A stretch of 64,000 nucleotides of DNA from Sclerodactyla briareus (GCA_026419785.1 JAODTK010005592.1:228434-292433), one strand, 5' to 3'; numbered from the stretch's first letter, positions 13,301-22,554 are shown. The notes: generated by a model from the sequence alone, not told the origin. Numbers and translations: made by a program.

Positions 13301-16300
13301 AATACACTCAAAGTAGACACAATATGCACATGATGGGGATGATTTCCAATTTATCTAATCTAATTTTATCTAATCTAATTTAGCTAATTCTAAATACTCC
13401 TCTTACAATGCTTCCAAAGGTGAACCCACTCTTGGATTCACTGTCAATTCTAATGAGGAACCTCCGTTGAAATTCGGGCACTGTCCATTCATACCATAAC
13501 GGGAACTTGTGTCAGTTTGCTTTTATATAGCATAGATCCACTATTCTACGGTGTCCCATGTAAAGTTTGCGATAGTTGCAACTTATTGGAAGAATGAGTA
13601 GTAAAGTATCTAATAGGCCTGTTTGCAGTTACAGTTAATGAAATGATAATGCTATGGTATCATAGGCACTGGCTGTCTGACATTGCACCAACAGTGTGAA
13701 GAACATTCTCTCAAGACGCCTCTGATGAAAATCCACATCCAACCAGCACAAGGCTTTACAAATGTACCCCTATATTTATCAATGCTAATATAGTAAATCT
13801 TTTCCAAAGAGTGGTGACAGTTTAGCAATGATCCATAGTGATAGGGAGGGAGGCCGATTAGCTCCAGGTCGGTAGCGAGTCCATACTGCAAAGCATTGAT
13901 GCGAATTCGGAAGCCCCTTGGAAGCCCAAGGGCTTTTCCGCAGTGCTGTTGGACAAGGCATGTCTCCTGAATGTCACACGCCACCCACGTGGGTACATCG
14001 TGAGGTGACTTGTGAAGAGTAGCGAGCGCCGATTGGCAGCCCTATTGGGAAGTCCCCCGGGGGACCGATGAAGCAACGTACTGTAATGGTGCGTCGGGAG
14101 AGAACAAGCGAGAGGTGCGTGCTACATAGAACGGGTGTGACAAGTCACTAAATGATCAGGGGTAATATCTGTAAAGCATTTTGAGCATGTATTCGATGTG
14201 GGAAAGCTCTATATAAGAACGAGATATTATTATAGCGCCGTGGGGAACATCTTGTCTATACTGCTGAACTGCTCAGTGGAAAGCATGCACACTTATAACC
14301 ATTAACAGGCCTCTAGTTATACATCTATTTGGAATTATTATTTTCCCCCTTGCAGTCGCCACCTCCCTTCACCTCCAAGCATAGCCGGTCACAGGCCGTC
14401 TACCTTGATTCGGGATATTCCAAATTAAGACAGAAGGCCTGTGACTGACCCGTGCTAAAAGACACTCTCCACAGTGTTTCATAATCAGCACCTTCCCTGA
14501 GACTGGATCCTGAGACACATGACATAAGTAGCATAGTGGCCGATCATGAGCGATCACGGTTGTGAATTGATCAACTCATCATTTTTTGTCTCGCCTGAAC
14601 ATGGATTCAGGGTCACTGGAGGTCATTCACACATCTAATTTGCATAAATTATGCATAATGTTAAAGTTTGCCAGATTTCCATGAAACTTGGTAGATATGG
14701 CTTCCCTTTACTCTCCAACATTTTTTACAAGACTGGAGGAAACTGGAGTCATTCATGTGTCTATTTCGCATGGTTCATTCCAAATTTCAAAGTTGGTTCG
14801 ATTTTCATGAAGCTTGATTGGTATGGTCTAACTTTAGTCCCCCAAGATGTTACATTGACTTGAGTCACTGGGGTGTATAAATTGATCCATTCATGTGAAT
14901 GTTCAAGTTTGTTGGATTCCATGAAATGGTCCACCATTGGTCCTGAGATATGTGAAGTGAGAAAATGGGTCAATGGAAGTTTAATATTGTGTCTAATTTG
15001 CATAATTTAGGCAATCTTATAGTCACATTTCCACAAAACTTCTTATCCTTTAGTAGACATTGTCAATAATCAGTCCTTACGAATTTGAAATCAGTCACTG
15101 ATTAGTAGGCTGTTCCCGTTAAATGCTAATACCAAAATCTTGAACAAACACATGGAAGACTTGTATTGGTGCATGGTGGGAACGAAAGGTAGGAAACACT
15201 GATCGTGCAACCAGGCGAGACACTGGAGCGGGGGGGGGGAGGGGCATTCGCCTTGTTTACTGTAGAAGCGTGCTACGTACTGCTTGTAAATATTGCTAGA
15301 TTAAATCATGTGCAGGACAGTACACTTCTACTATGGATGCATCAAAAGAAGCAATCCTCCCTATGTACCTATTTTGGGGGGAAAAAAATGCCCTCACTGG
15401 ATTTTGGTGTTTCTGTAACTGGCAAAACTACTCTGCCAACGATTTGCTGCAGAGAACAAGGAAAAGGTTCTTCTACATTCTTTACTCACACCTAAAGTCT
15501 GTGAACCTACTTGGGATTCTCTGAGGAGCTCCTCTATACAGATGTAGTCTCACAAAACTTGATATATTGTATACCCTCCAATAAAATTAGAATGGGCCCA
15601 TGTCCCCTCCCTCCTCCCCTAACTATGAAAGATTATCAATGGTAATTTGTACTAAGGTACATTTTGAATCTCAATACATACCCAAGTATACATTGCTGGT
15701 TATATATACCTCCCACCCGTCATGTGTGCAGAACATTTTCATTGAGATATGTTCTTCCATTCTCTTTACTCTCCTCTAGGCTCTTGGCAAGATTACAGAG
15801 GAAGGCGTATTCCTGGAGCAGCTGGAGACCAACCCTGATAAATACCTCCGGAGGTGGATGAATCTCATTTCAGTAGTGATGTTGTGAAGGTAGGGGAATG
15901 TTTGTGTGTGGAACCCAAATAAATACCTCTTAGAAGAGGATGAATCTCATTTCAGTAGTGATGTTGTGAAAGTAGGAGAGTGTTTGTGAGTTAAAACCCA
16001 GATGAATACCTCCCAGAGAAGGATAAATCTCATCTCAGCAGTGTTGTTGTGAAGGTTAGGGGAATTTTTGTGTGTGGAACCCGAATAAATACCTCTTAGA
16101 AGAGGATGAATCTCATTTCAGTAGTGATGTTGTGAAGGTAGGAGAGTGTTCGTGTGTGGAACCCAAATAAATACCTCTTAGCAGAGGGTGAATCTTATTT
16201 GAGTAGTGATGTTGTGAAAGTAGGAGAGTGTTTGTGAGTTAAAACACAGATGAATTCCTTCCAGAGAAGAATGAATCTCATTTAAGTGGTGATGTTGTGA

Positions 16301-19300
16301 AAGTGAGAGTGTTTGTGTGTGGAATCCCCGGACCCTACCTTCCCCTAGGTGGGTGGATGAATCTCATCTCGGCGGTGATGTTGTGAAGGTAGGGGAATGT
16401 TTGTGTGTGGAACCCAAATAATACCTCTTAGAAGAGGATGAATCTCATTTCAGTAGTGATGTTGTGAAGGTAGGAGAGTGTTTGTGAGTTAAAACCCAGA
16501 TGAATACCTCCCAGAGAAGGATAAATCTCATCTCAGCAGTGTTGTTGTGAAGGTTAGGGAGTGTTTGTGTGTGGAACCCGAATAAATACCTCTTAGAAGA
16601 GGATGAATCTCATTTCAGTAGTGATGTTGTGAAGGTAGGAGAGTGTTCGTGTGTGGAACCCAAATAATACCTCTTAGCAGAGGGTGAATCTTATTTGAGT
16701 AGTGATGTTGTGAAAGTAGGAGAGTGTTTGTGAGTTAAAACACAGATGAATTCCTTCCAGAGAAGAATGAATCTCATTTAAGTGGTGATGTTGTGAAAGT
16801 GAGAGTGTTTGTGTGTGGAATCCCAGATAAATACCTCTTAGAAGAGGATGAATCTCATTTCAGTAGTGATGTTGTGAAAGTGAGAGTGTTTGTGTGTGGA
16901 ATCCCAGATAAATACCTCTTAGAAGAGGATGAATCTCATTTCAGTAGTGATGTTGTGAAGGTAGGAGAGTGTTCGTGTGTTAAATCCCATACAAATACCT
17001 CCCAGAGGTGAACGAATCGCATTTCAGTAGTGATGTTGTGAAGGTTAGGGAGTGTTTGTGTGTTAAAACCCAGATTAATTCAGTGGTGAAGTTGTGTGTA
17101 TTCCAACACGTGCATTTTGTATTCAACTGCGTGTTCCTAATGCATGCATGTTAGTATTCACCTGTGTATACTTGAACATATGTTTGTTAGTATTCACCTG
17201 TGTGTATTCAATGCATCCACATCAGTACTCATCTATGTGTACTGAATGCATGCATGTAGTATTCACCTATGTGTACTGAATGCATGTGTGTTAGTATTAA
17301 ACTGTGTATACTCAATGCATGGATGCTAGTATTCACCTGCATACTCAGACACATGCATATTAGTATTCAACTTTGTGCATTCAATGCTTGCATGTTTCAT
17401 GGATTTTAATGTGTGTACTCAAACACATGTATGTTAGTATTCACCCGTGTGTACTCAATGCATCCACATCAGTACTCATCTATGTGTACTGAATGCATGC
17501 ATGTAGTATTCAACTGTATGTACTCAATGCATGCATGTTTGTATCGATCTGTGTACCGTGTCTTCAACAACAAACCAGCAAAAATGTGCTTGAGTGTTTC
17601 AAAACCAATTCTTTTTTAGAGGGTACCAAGCTATCAGGCTACATTTCCTGGAGAAAGAGCTATTTAACAATATTGGTAAATGGGAAAAAAAGGTTATGAA
17701 TTTCCTCCACCTGTCATGGTATTTATCTAGCCCCCCCCCCACAGGTGTTATATGATCTAATAACCAGAACAACCACTTTTCCAGGTGGGGGAGGGGGGAC
17801 AGATCCAGTCAAACCAAAGACCAACTGCTGTTGTTCGGGTGTGGTGCTCCACCAAAGCAAATGGAGTAGGGGAATACAACTTAGTGCCCGTGACAGCTTA
17901 GTCTTGCCCAAGACGCTTCGTTTCTCCACACCTACTCATTATTCTGTCAATGACTCACTTTTTCCATGCGCAACACCCATAGAATTATATACATGCTGTG
18001 TTATGTGTCTATCAAAACATCTTGTTGCACTCCCCATGAGCAAGAAATATTCCAGAACATAAACATCAATGATATTGAAAATGAATGCCACCTTTGATAC
18101 CTCATCTACCAGGAGAACTAATGTCAAAACTACAGCACTCAAATCATTTCTATTCTCGGAGAAAAATGGTGAATTTTTACTAATGCTATCGTTTCAACAG
18201 ATTTTTTTAAACTGTAGTTCTTGTAAAGTCAATACATTAGATTCCACAGTATGGTAGCTTCGTGGCTGGAAAGGAGGACATGAACTGAAGGTTGAATGGA
18301 ATTTTAATTGAACTTGACCGCATGTGGTATGTGAGGGGTGTTTTCGTATAACATGATTAGTGCACAGTATTGCTCTAAGGTGAGATGGAGAGAAGTCTAA
18401 GATGGATTCACTCACAAAGCATGCAACCACTGATATATTTATTTGAAACCCACAGGTGGACTTGAATCAGCCAATGAAAGACATCCTGGAGACTCTGTCC
18501 CAGTACCCAATCAAGACGCGACTCAGCCTTTCTGGGACCCTCGTCGTGGCCAGGGACATAGCTCATGCCAAGCTCCTCGAAAGGTTAGAGAGTGAAGGTG
18601 CTCTTCCACAATACATTAAGGATCACCCTGTGTATTATGCTGGCCCTGCAAAAACTCCAGAGGTGAGTCCATATCAGTCAGTATCATTTCATCTGTTGCC
18701 AAAAGGCTGGAAGAGATATTGCAGTCAGTTTGCCATCTCACTTATATCCACTGTTACTGGTTGCCATGATAGCAACTGTTGCTGTGGTAACAGTTCTTGT
18801 GGTTGAGAACTTCTCACTGAGGGGTACCCCATGGTGGCTTACTAATGGGTGCGGGGTGGTCCAGGTGCACTCAAGAAGGTGTGCATTAGTGTGTGTGTTT
18901 GTGTGTTCGTCAGATTTTTGATGGTTTCTTCTCCCATAATATGCCCAGTTTGGAGTGGCCAAACATCTTGAAATTTTACACTTGCCTGAATAGTTACAAG
19001 ACACACATTTCTCATGAAATTAGGCAAAAGTTATCAAAAGTGTGAAATTTAGGGGGGAAACACCTTGGGGGCAAATTTTCATCAATTTCCCACATTTCTT
19101 TCAAGATATTTTCTGATTCCAATGGTTTCCATGCAATCAGCCAAAAATTACCAAAATGTGAACTCAAGGTGGGGAAAGTTATTATCGGCCAAAAATTGGG
19201 ATTTTTTTTTATTAAGTTTCCTTCAATATATTCAGAGATTGGAAGGACTGGTGGGTTCCATATTTAACAATTTACAAATTTAACAAATTACCATTTCTAC

Positions 19301-21992
19301 TGAGAAATTCCAGTAATTTTCATGATTATGATTTTTTTTCCAGGAAAAACTGCAGTTTCAGACATATTTTGATAAATTTTCACTATTTGCTACTTGGCAA
19401 GATATTTGGAGATAGAAAAGATTTTCTTTCCAGGGATGCCGATGAGATTCTGCAACTCAGGAGTGGGAGGGAGGTGATTTCCTCCTTGTTGGAGTCATTA
19501 GTGATAATATTGACTTAATATGGACTAATGGTGGGAAGTGATAGCCTGGGGAAGGGTTCTGATACAACTAACAGCTCTGCCAACGAAAACCAGTCATGGG
19601 TCTCGATCCTAGTGAGAGGGGAAGTTGAGGGTGAGGAGGGAAGGAGGGGTGTTTGGGAGGGTGGGGGGGGGGGTTGATGAATAGCCTATTGAGTGTTGAG
19701 GAATCAAAAGAATATGTATATATGCAGTCATATCAGTGTGTATATACATGTGTGTGTTGTGTATGTGATGCCTGTCTTGTGGACACAATAGCTTGACCCC
19801 ACTTGGATGGGTGAAGCTCGTACCTGGTATGTGTGCCGCAAAAAAGAGTACATGATCCCTGTTTTTTTGGCACCAGGTCAAAAGTCATCTCAGATCAACA
19901 GAGGTCAGTCTGAAAAAATTGTGAACATGATAAGGCCAAAACGCTTGTTCCGATCAAGCCGGAATTTGGTATGCAGCTTTCTAATGGGCAATACAGAATA
20001 ATCCTGTTTCCGGTGTTGATTAGGGGTCGCTTTTAATAGACAGGTTGACCAGTACATACAGCATGGAATAGAAGGCAGAAGATCTCAGATCTGCATGCTT
20101 TTCCAATGATTTTTGCGACGGTATTCTGGAGACGTTGGAGCCAATGAATTGAGGGCGAGAGTGGCCTGGAAGAGATTAATTAGAGATCAATTACCATAGT
20201 CGGGGTCTTCTGCTTATAACCATGTAGCCAATTTAGAGGGAGAAAAGCTGTCACAGAAGACGGGGGAAGCATAGGTCTCGTTGGGACAGACATTCAATCT
20301 TCATCTGCATAGTCCAATCCATGAAAACTCTGAGTTACTCTCTCTACCTTTCTATAACGACTGTCCAGATTTGACAGTTTATAAAGACTGTCCAAATTTG
20401 ACAGTTTATGAAGACTGTGCAAGTTTGACGGAGAAGGTGTTCATGTGGGCACAAGCGTACAAGTACAGATGACAATGTACGACTAGCATGGCCATTACAA
20501 GACAGGAGGAGGAACAACCTGTGACAACACATTGGTTTTATACGACTTGAGGATGATCCCACTATACGTGTGGGCTATCCCATTAGGAACTGGGACGATT
20601 CCACATCAAATCTTGGCCATACCAGAATAAACATACACTATACATTTCACCAACCTTTCTGGTCATTATGGTTTCGATTCTATGTCCAGAATGCGAGATG
20701 GACACCTCGTCACTAGGCTACACTCAGAGCTGTGTAATGAATCAGTTCATGGAACAATCCTTCTTTTTTCCTCCCCCGTCAGGGTTATGCATCTGGATCT
20801 TTTGGTCCGACCACGGCTGGGAGGATGGATTCCTACGTTGACACCTTCCAGGCCGCCGGAGGCTCGATGGTCATGTTAGCCAAGGGGAACAGGAGTAGAC
20901 AGGTAGGTTCTCTTCTTCAGTAGGGCTTGAAGGTCAGTGGAAGACTAAAACATGACTTCGAAGATTGTGAGATGGCGCATTGACGAGTTCTTGCAAATAG
21001 GATGAATTGCGCTATGGTTTTCCGAACTCGCTTATTTCACTGGGATTGCTTTGCTTTATTGAATGTCTTCAGAGGAATAGAGGTAAATGTGATAGTCTTT
21101 TATATTGTTATCTCCAGTTCCTCAAATATATATATTTCTCACCATTGCAGTGCAATGTTCATTAGGCCATGGACAGTACCATACCACTGCGATTGCTATA
21201 TTTAATTATTTGTAGATCAATGAAGTATATGTGAGAAATTGTATATTGCTGTAATATCTCCTGTTTGTTTAATATAGTTTTACAATTGTGGTGCAATATC
21301 ACATAGGCCGTGTACAATATCACTTAGATTGCTCTGGTATGTCAAAACATTGATGAACAATAGAGGTATATGTGAGGCATATATGTGAGAGTTTATCGTT
21401 GTTACAACTCTAGTTCACTGAATAGAATCTTACCGATGCAGTGCAATGGCCACTAAGAATATTCCATACACTGTGATTGCCTATGCTTCATTTAATTAAG
21501 ATGAGACTGGTGCAGGTTTCGACAGGTTTGTTTGAAGCAAATGATAAATTGTCACAATTTGTTGATAGCGTGAATAAGGTATCTGAAGAGCAGAAATCCA
21601 TCGCGATGGGAGGAGACAAATTGACATAGAATGGAATCATATTGTTCTGATAGCGTGAATCACCCGATAGCGTAGATAACGTATCTAAAAAGCAGAATGT
21701 TGGGAGAAGTCCAGCTCTCGTCGTTTATACTAATGTGCCGCTTACCCTCGTCCAATCAATCTGTGTTCTCCAGGTGACCAGCGCCTGCAAGAAGCACGGT
21801 GGGTTCTACCTGGGCTTCTCTCGGTGGGACGGCGGTATCGTGGCCCAGAACTGCATTAGGAAGGTTGAGGTGTTGGAGTACCCAGAACTGGGCATGGAGG
21901 CCGTCTGGCGGGTCGAGGTCGAAAACTTCCCGGCGTTCATCGTCGTTGACGACAAGGGTAACGACTTCTTCAAGAAGTGGCAGGTTGAGTAA
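1311..21992 (+). CDS. class I fumarate hydratase (iron-sulfur type), gene overview, 5' end outside window
   Basis: Seven exons encode a protein collinear with Escherichia coli FumA from about residue 148 to near the C-terminus. Class I fumarases interconvert fumarate and malate at a 4Fe-4S cluster. Of the cluster cysteines in FumA numbering, C224 (AACPPYH) is in the second visible exon and C318 (GVSCSAD) in the third; C105 (TCQDTG) would lie in exons to the left of the window. The catalytic residues R393 (VARDIAHAK), T439 (GPTTAGRMD) and K463 (LAKGNRS) are all present. Exon borders fall at GT/AG sites for most exons, which shows a eukaryotic gene and not bacterial contamination. The cell compartment cannot be told because the N-terminus is missing. 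Exons A, B, C and D need single-base indels to stay in frame and exon G carries a cancelling pair. The family call is firm; whether this copy is functional depends on whether those indels are sequence errors. Confidence 0.93.
2100..2745 (+). mobile_element. CR1-like LINE, 3' reverse-transcriptase remnant
   Basis: Scrambled frames read pieces typical of the C-terminal end of CR1/jockey-type reverse transcriptases: an [17 protein letters not shown] block (usually LxxLQxVQNAAAR), then [12 protein letters not shown] where an L-x-GxAPxYI block is expected, and finally [17 protein letters not shown], matching the usual FKxxLKTHLFxxAF tail. Several frame changes separate the blocks, so this is an old fragment lying in the fumarase intron. 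Confidence 0.65.
2985..3130. repeat. dispersed repeat, copy 1 of an inverted pair
   Basis: The reverse complement of this stretch matches 10385-10520, sharing for example CTGCAAAGCTATATGTTGCT and CTCACTCGCC. The two copies are about 7.4 kb apart in opposite orientation; the second lies inside the 9646-11594 transposon. Confidence 0.6.
3475..3535. repeat. imperfect GT microsatellite
   Basis: Interrupted (GT)n and GTAT tract directly before the 308-bp satellite. The same order, GT tract then an ACACGATA-type core, recurs at several places in the window. Confidence 0.8.
3540..5195. repeat. tandem satellite, unit about 308 bp, about 5.4 copies
   Basis: The phrase TTGTGAACACGATAACT followed by GACCCCACCTGGATGGATGA recurs near 3550, 3855, 4164, 4467, 4780 and 5085. 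A second marker, GAACACGATAAGTCCAGAAT, lies half a unit away near 3690, 4000, 4305, 4610 and 4925. Copies differ by many small indels. There is no convincing coding content: the long minus-strand frames here are a by-product of the repeat. Related single units occur near 19.77 and, reversed, 49.3 kb. Confidence 0.85.
5320..5660 (+). mobile_element. LINE reverse-transcriptase 3' fragment
   Basis: One frame reads [19 protein letters not shown], matching the ITPVLxxLHWLPVxQRI block near the C-terminus of CR1-like reverse transcriptases, followed by a degraded K-I-L-L-x-Y-K-A-L-like stretch ([14 protein letters not shown]). Upstream, KALQSCW is at the place of LQxVQNxAAR. Frame changes show it is a remnant. 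Confidence 0.65.
5941..6072 (+). CDS. fumarase exon B (FumA residues about 218-260, second Fe-S cysteine)
   Basis: Blocks in successive frames read [33 protein letters not shown], then a G split by gttagt. FumA has TLGTAACPPYHIA and ETNLKTVKLASAKYYDELP here. The Cys of CPPYH is the second 4Fe-4S ligand (C224 in FumA). Several single-base indels are needed, mostly around 5954-6005 and 6047. The base pair before the exon reads TG where AG is expected, consistent with a missing A. Confidence 0.82.
7240..7325. repeat. AT microsatellite
   Basis: Alternating (TA)n tract with a few interruptions, immediately upstream of a SINE. Confidence 0.9.
7330..7760 (+). mobile_element. tRNA-derived SINE (family 2) with internal duplication
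   Basis: The box-B-like block GTTCCGAGTTTGAA plus GTGATCGGAAGG and GGCGCTGTCAGGAACC occur twice, near 7365-7480 and 7503-7613. Then come GCAGCCATGTGATAATTGTC and GGTTGCCAGGAGTGTGTAGC. The same 3' body follows the copy at 22.2 kb, so this is a shared element. The head is duplicated in tandem here, by either duplication or nested insertion. Confidence 0.7.
8265..8765. repeat. two direct copies of a dispersed repeat, about 355 bp apart
   Basis: CAGGGTCCGAAATACTTTTT near 8271 and CAGGGTTCGGAATACTTTTT near 8621 each start a stretch with matching GGCTATTTT / GTACTATTTT, AAAAATCGCCCC / AAAAATTGCCCC and CTACTTGAAATAAA / CTACTTAATAAATA blocks. Confidence 0.6.
9646..11594. mobile_element. second non-autonomous hAT-type element
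   Basis: The left end begins TACAGGCTGCACGGTTA and the reverse complement of the right end begins TAAGGCTGCACGATTA. Both continue into AAAACCGG and then a CGAGTC / CGGTTT-rich stretch. The 8-bp ATACAGAC flanks it at 9638-9645 and 11595-11602. Shared sequence runs a little past the 8 bp, so the exact ends are uncertain by a few bases. No transposase is visible. The element lies in the fumarase intron between exons B and C. Confidence 0.65.
10385..10520. repeat. dispersed repeat, copy 2 of an inverted pair
   Basis: Inverted partner of 2985-3130 (see that entry), nested in the hAT-type element. Confidence 0.6.
11855..12020. repeat. 44-bp tandem repeat, about 3.7 copies
   Basis: Unit starts ACATAAGGGCCTAGTAGCAT and continues TACCCTTCTCCACCACCAGC. 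The first two units are identical, the later ones carry small deletions. The apparent minus-strand glycine/tryptophan-rich frames are produced by the repeat. Confidence 0.9.
12376..12571 (+). CDS. fumarase exon C (FumA residues about 261-322, third Fe-S cysteine)
   Basis: Blocks read [52 protein letters not shown] and end at CAG before gtaact. FumA has NEHGQAFRDV, LGLGAQFGGKYFAHDIRV and [17 protein letters not shown]. The Cys in GVSCSAD is the third 4Fe-4S ligand (C318 in FumA). About four to six single-base indels are needed, and the acceptor reads CACAT where CACAG is expected. Confidence 0.88.
12840..13145 (-). mobile_element. tRNA-derived SINE (family 1)
   Basis: On the minus strand: a box A-like TGGCACAATTGGACGAGC, a box B-like GGGTTCAAATCCTGG, then GGGATTGGAGCAGG and GAGGCAAT matching the body of the 25.3-kb and 46.4-kb copies. 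It lies just after fumarase exon C. Confidence 0.7.
13652..13984 (-). CDS. unrecognised 110-residue open frame
   Basis: An open frame with an ordinary amino-acid mix, including [20 protein letters not shown] and LVQCQ-like wording ([11 protein letters not shown]). I do not recognise the family. It lies within the fumarase intron on the opposite strand and is followed by a SINE-like tail, so a degraded transposon product is more likely than a host gene. No start context or splice site supports it. Confidence 0.2.
   Translation of the reverse strand: MACDIQETCLVQQHCGKALGLPRGFRIRINALQYGLATDLELIGLPPYHYGSLLNCHHSLEKIYYISIDKYRGTFVKPCAGWMWIFIRGVLRECSSHCWCNVRQPVPMIP
14090..14235 (+). mobile_element. 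SINE tail, family 2-like
   Basis: Ends GGAAAGCTCTATATAAGAAC followed by an ATTATTAT run. The same 3' end (AAAGCGCTATATAAGAAC plus ATT repeats) closes the copy at 22.2-22.6 kb. Confidence 0.55.
14575..15265 (+). repeat. dispersed 650-bp repeat, copy 1
   Basis: Contains repeated short modules: CATGGATTCAGGGTCACTGG, AATTTGCATAAATTATGC and TTTCATGAAACTTGG. The end reads AGGCTGTTCCCGTTAAATGC, then CGTGCAACCAGGCGAGACAC. The same order and ending occur at 30680-31290. No coding potential. Confidence 0.75.
15780..15889 (+). CDS. fumarase exon D (seed of the tandem array)
   Basis: Starts after ctcctctag with [20 protein letters not shown] and continues KYL then [13 protein letters not shown], ending AAG before gtaggg. 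FumA has [21 protein letters not shown] at this place. The exon is 110 bp where 111 would keep frame: one C is missing in the CTCC run near 15848. The last 60 bp are the sequence amplified in the following intron. Confidence 0.9.
15890..17060 (+). repeat. exon-plus-donor derived minisatellite, about 14 units of 81-84 bp
   Basis: Each unit holds about 22 bp from the start of the intron (GTAGGGGAATGTTTGTGTG or variants) followed by a copy of the last 60 bp of exon D, still readable as [18 protein letters not shown]. Unit ends (GTTGTGAAR) fall near 15969, 16053, 16137, 16220, 16300, 16388, 16467, 16550, 16634, 16717, 16797, 16879, 16960 and 17043. Donor variants are AAG-GTAGGG, AAA-GTAGGA, AAG-GTTAGG and AAA-GTGAGA. 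The first half of exon D is not repeated. A block of about 498 bp is itself duplicated (15.88-16.30 against 16.38-16.80 kb). Confidence 0.93.
17090..17560. repeat. second minisatellite, unit about 35 bp
   Basis: Degenerate tandem copies of TTAGTATTCACCTGTGTGTA plus CTCAATGCATGCATG. A longer segment containing CATCCACATCAGTACTCATC appears at about 17213 and again at about 17462, so there is also a 250-bp higher-order period. It follows directly on the exon-derived array. Confidence 0.85.
17880..18055. repeat. dispersed repeat, partner of 57.25-57.39 kb
   Basis: Shares CCAAGACGC, TGCGCAACACCCATA and GTGTCTATCAAAACATCTTG with 57255-57390 (there TGCGCTACACCCATA and GTGTCGATCAAAACGTCTCG), in the same order and orientation. 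Confidence 0.6.
18456..18662 (+). CDS. fumarase exon E (FumA residues about 361-429, catalytic Arg)
   Basis: 207 bp, exactly 69 codons, bounded by cccacag and gtgagt. Reads [39 protein letters not shown], then [20 protein letters not shown] and TPE. The Arg of VARDIAHAK corresponds to FumA R393. No frame disruption. Near-identical in order and length to FumA. Confidence 0.97.
18880..18912. repeat. short GT tract
   Basis: Imperfect (GT)n followed by TTCGTCAGATTTTTGATGGT, one of several GT tracts in the window that precede dispersed-repeat sequence. Confidence 0.6.
19690..20035. repeat. solitary relative of the 308-bp satellite
   Basis: GTGTGT/TATATA tract, then CTTGTGGACACAATAGCTTG, ACCCCACTTGGATGGGTGAA, GAGTACATGATCCCTG and GAACATGATAAGGCCAAAAC in the order seen in each unit at 3.5-5.2 kb. 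Confidence 0.8.
20358..20430. repeat. 27-bp tandem repeat, 2.7 copies
   Basis: GACTGTCCAGATTTGACAGT followed by TTATAAA, three times with few changes, in the intron before fumarase exon F. Confidence 0.85.
20783..20902 (+). CDS. fumarase exon F (FumA residues about 430-469, catalytic Thr and Lys)
   Basis: 120 bp, 40 codons, bounded by cccgtcag and gtaggt. Reads [20 protein letters not shown] then [20 protein letters not shown]. Contains the residues equivalent to FumA T439 (GPTT) and K463 (LAKGNRS). No disruption; phase 0 on both sides. Confidence 0.97.
21060..21480. repeat. degenerate tandem triplication, about 150 bp
   Basis: The blocks GCAGTGCAATGTTCATTAGG, GTGGTGCAATATCACATAGG and GCAGTGCAATGGCCACTAAG are spaced about 150 bp apart, each followed by a CACTGCGATTGCT-like block. 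The copies are old. Lies in the intron between exons F and G. Confidence 0.6.
21774..21992 (+). CDS. fumarase exon G (terminal coding exon)
   Basis: Starts after tctccag with [14 protein letters not shown] and ends [41 protein letters not shown]. The open frame reads FSRWDGG where FumA has SIGGPAA. Reading one T fewer near 21816 and one base more near 21836 gives SLGGTAA, the expected conserved loop, so two opposite single-base errors probably cancel here. The protein stops about 7 residues earlier than FumA. No polyadenylation signal was pinned down. Confidence 0.96.
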   Translation: MTSACKKHGGFYLGFSRWDGGIVAQNCIRKVEVLEYPELGMEAVWRVEVENFPAFIVVDDKGNDFFKKWQVE

Positions 21993-22194
21993 GGAACTTT
22001 GCAGAGGACTCATTGGCTCAGACTCTAGTAAACTCTCATACCTACAACTTTGTTCAAGATTATGAAGGTATCTCACTGGTGGCCATGATGCAGTATGGTC
22101 ATAGTGGAAGCTTCGAAGGAGCAACAAACTACTACAGATTCGTCTTGTGGTGTCCCAACCCCTGCAGTGTCGCAGGAAGGAATGCTGCAACATC

Positions 22195-22554
22195 CCCCTT
22201 CCCCTTAGGAGCTTTGAACTTGTGATCGAAAGGTTCCGAATTTGAACCCCGGCTGGTTGACCTCTCCGGTGCATTCTTGGGCAAGGCGCTTCATCTCTGT
22301 TGCTTCGTCGTACCCAGGCATTATTGGAAACCTCTGAGAGGTTACTTGTAATTTAACAAAGTGCACTGATTACAGCTGCCATGTGATGAATGTCCCCGGG
22401 GACCTGTTGAGGGGGCAACCATTGGCAGTTGCCAGGAGTGTATAGCTTGAGATGGCACTATGGTGCGGGCCAAACAAGATACCATTGGCCAGGCGGTAAT
22501 GGCATTCAGCGCTTTGAACTGTATTACAGGAAAAAGCGCTATATAAGAACGGTA

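Noticed and set aside
15205-15524. Frame with [15 protein letters not shown], which recalls the FGGKYF part of class I fumarase
   Set aside because: The true FGG segment is in exon C at about 12455; this place lies in an intron, and the rest of the frame does not match.
21756-22274. 172-codon minus-strand frame
   Set aside because: Antisense to fumarase exon G, whose plus-strand similarity to FumA is clear, and to a SINE.
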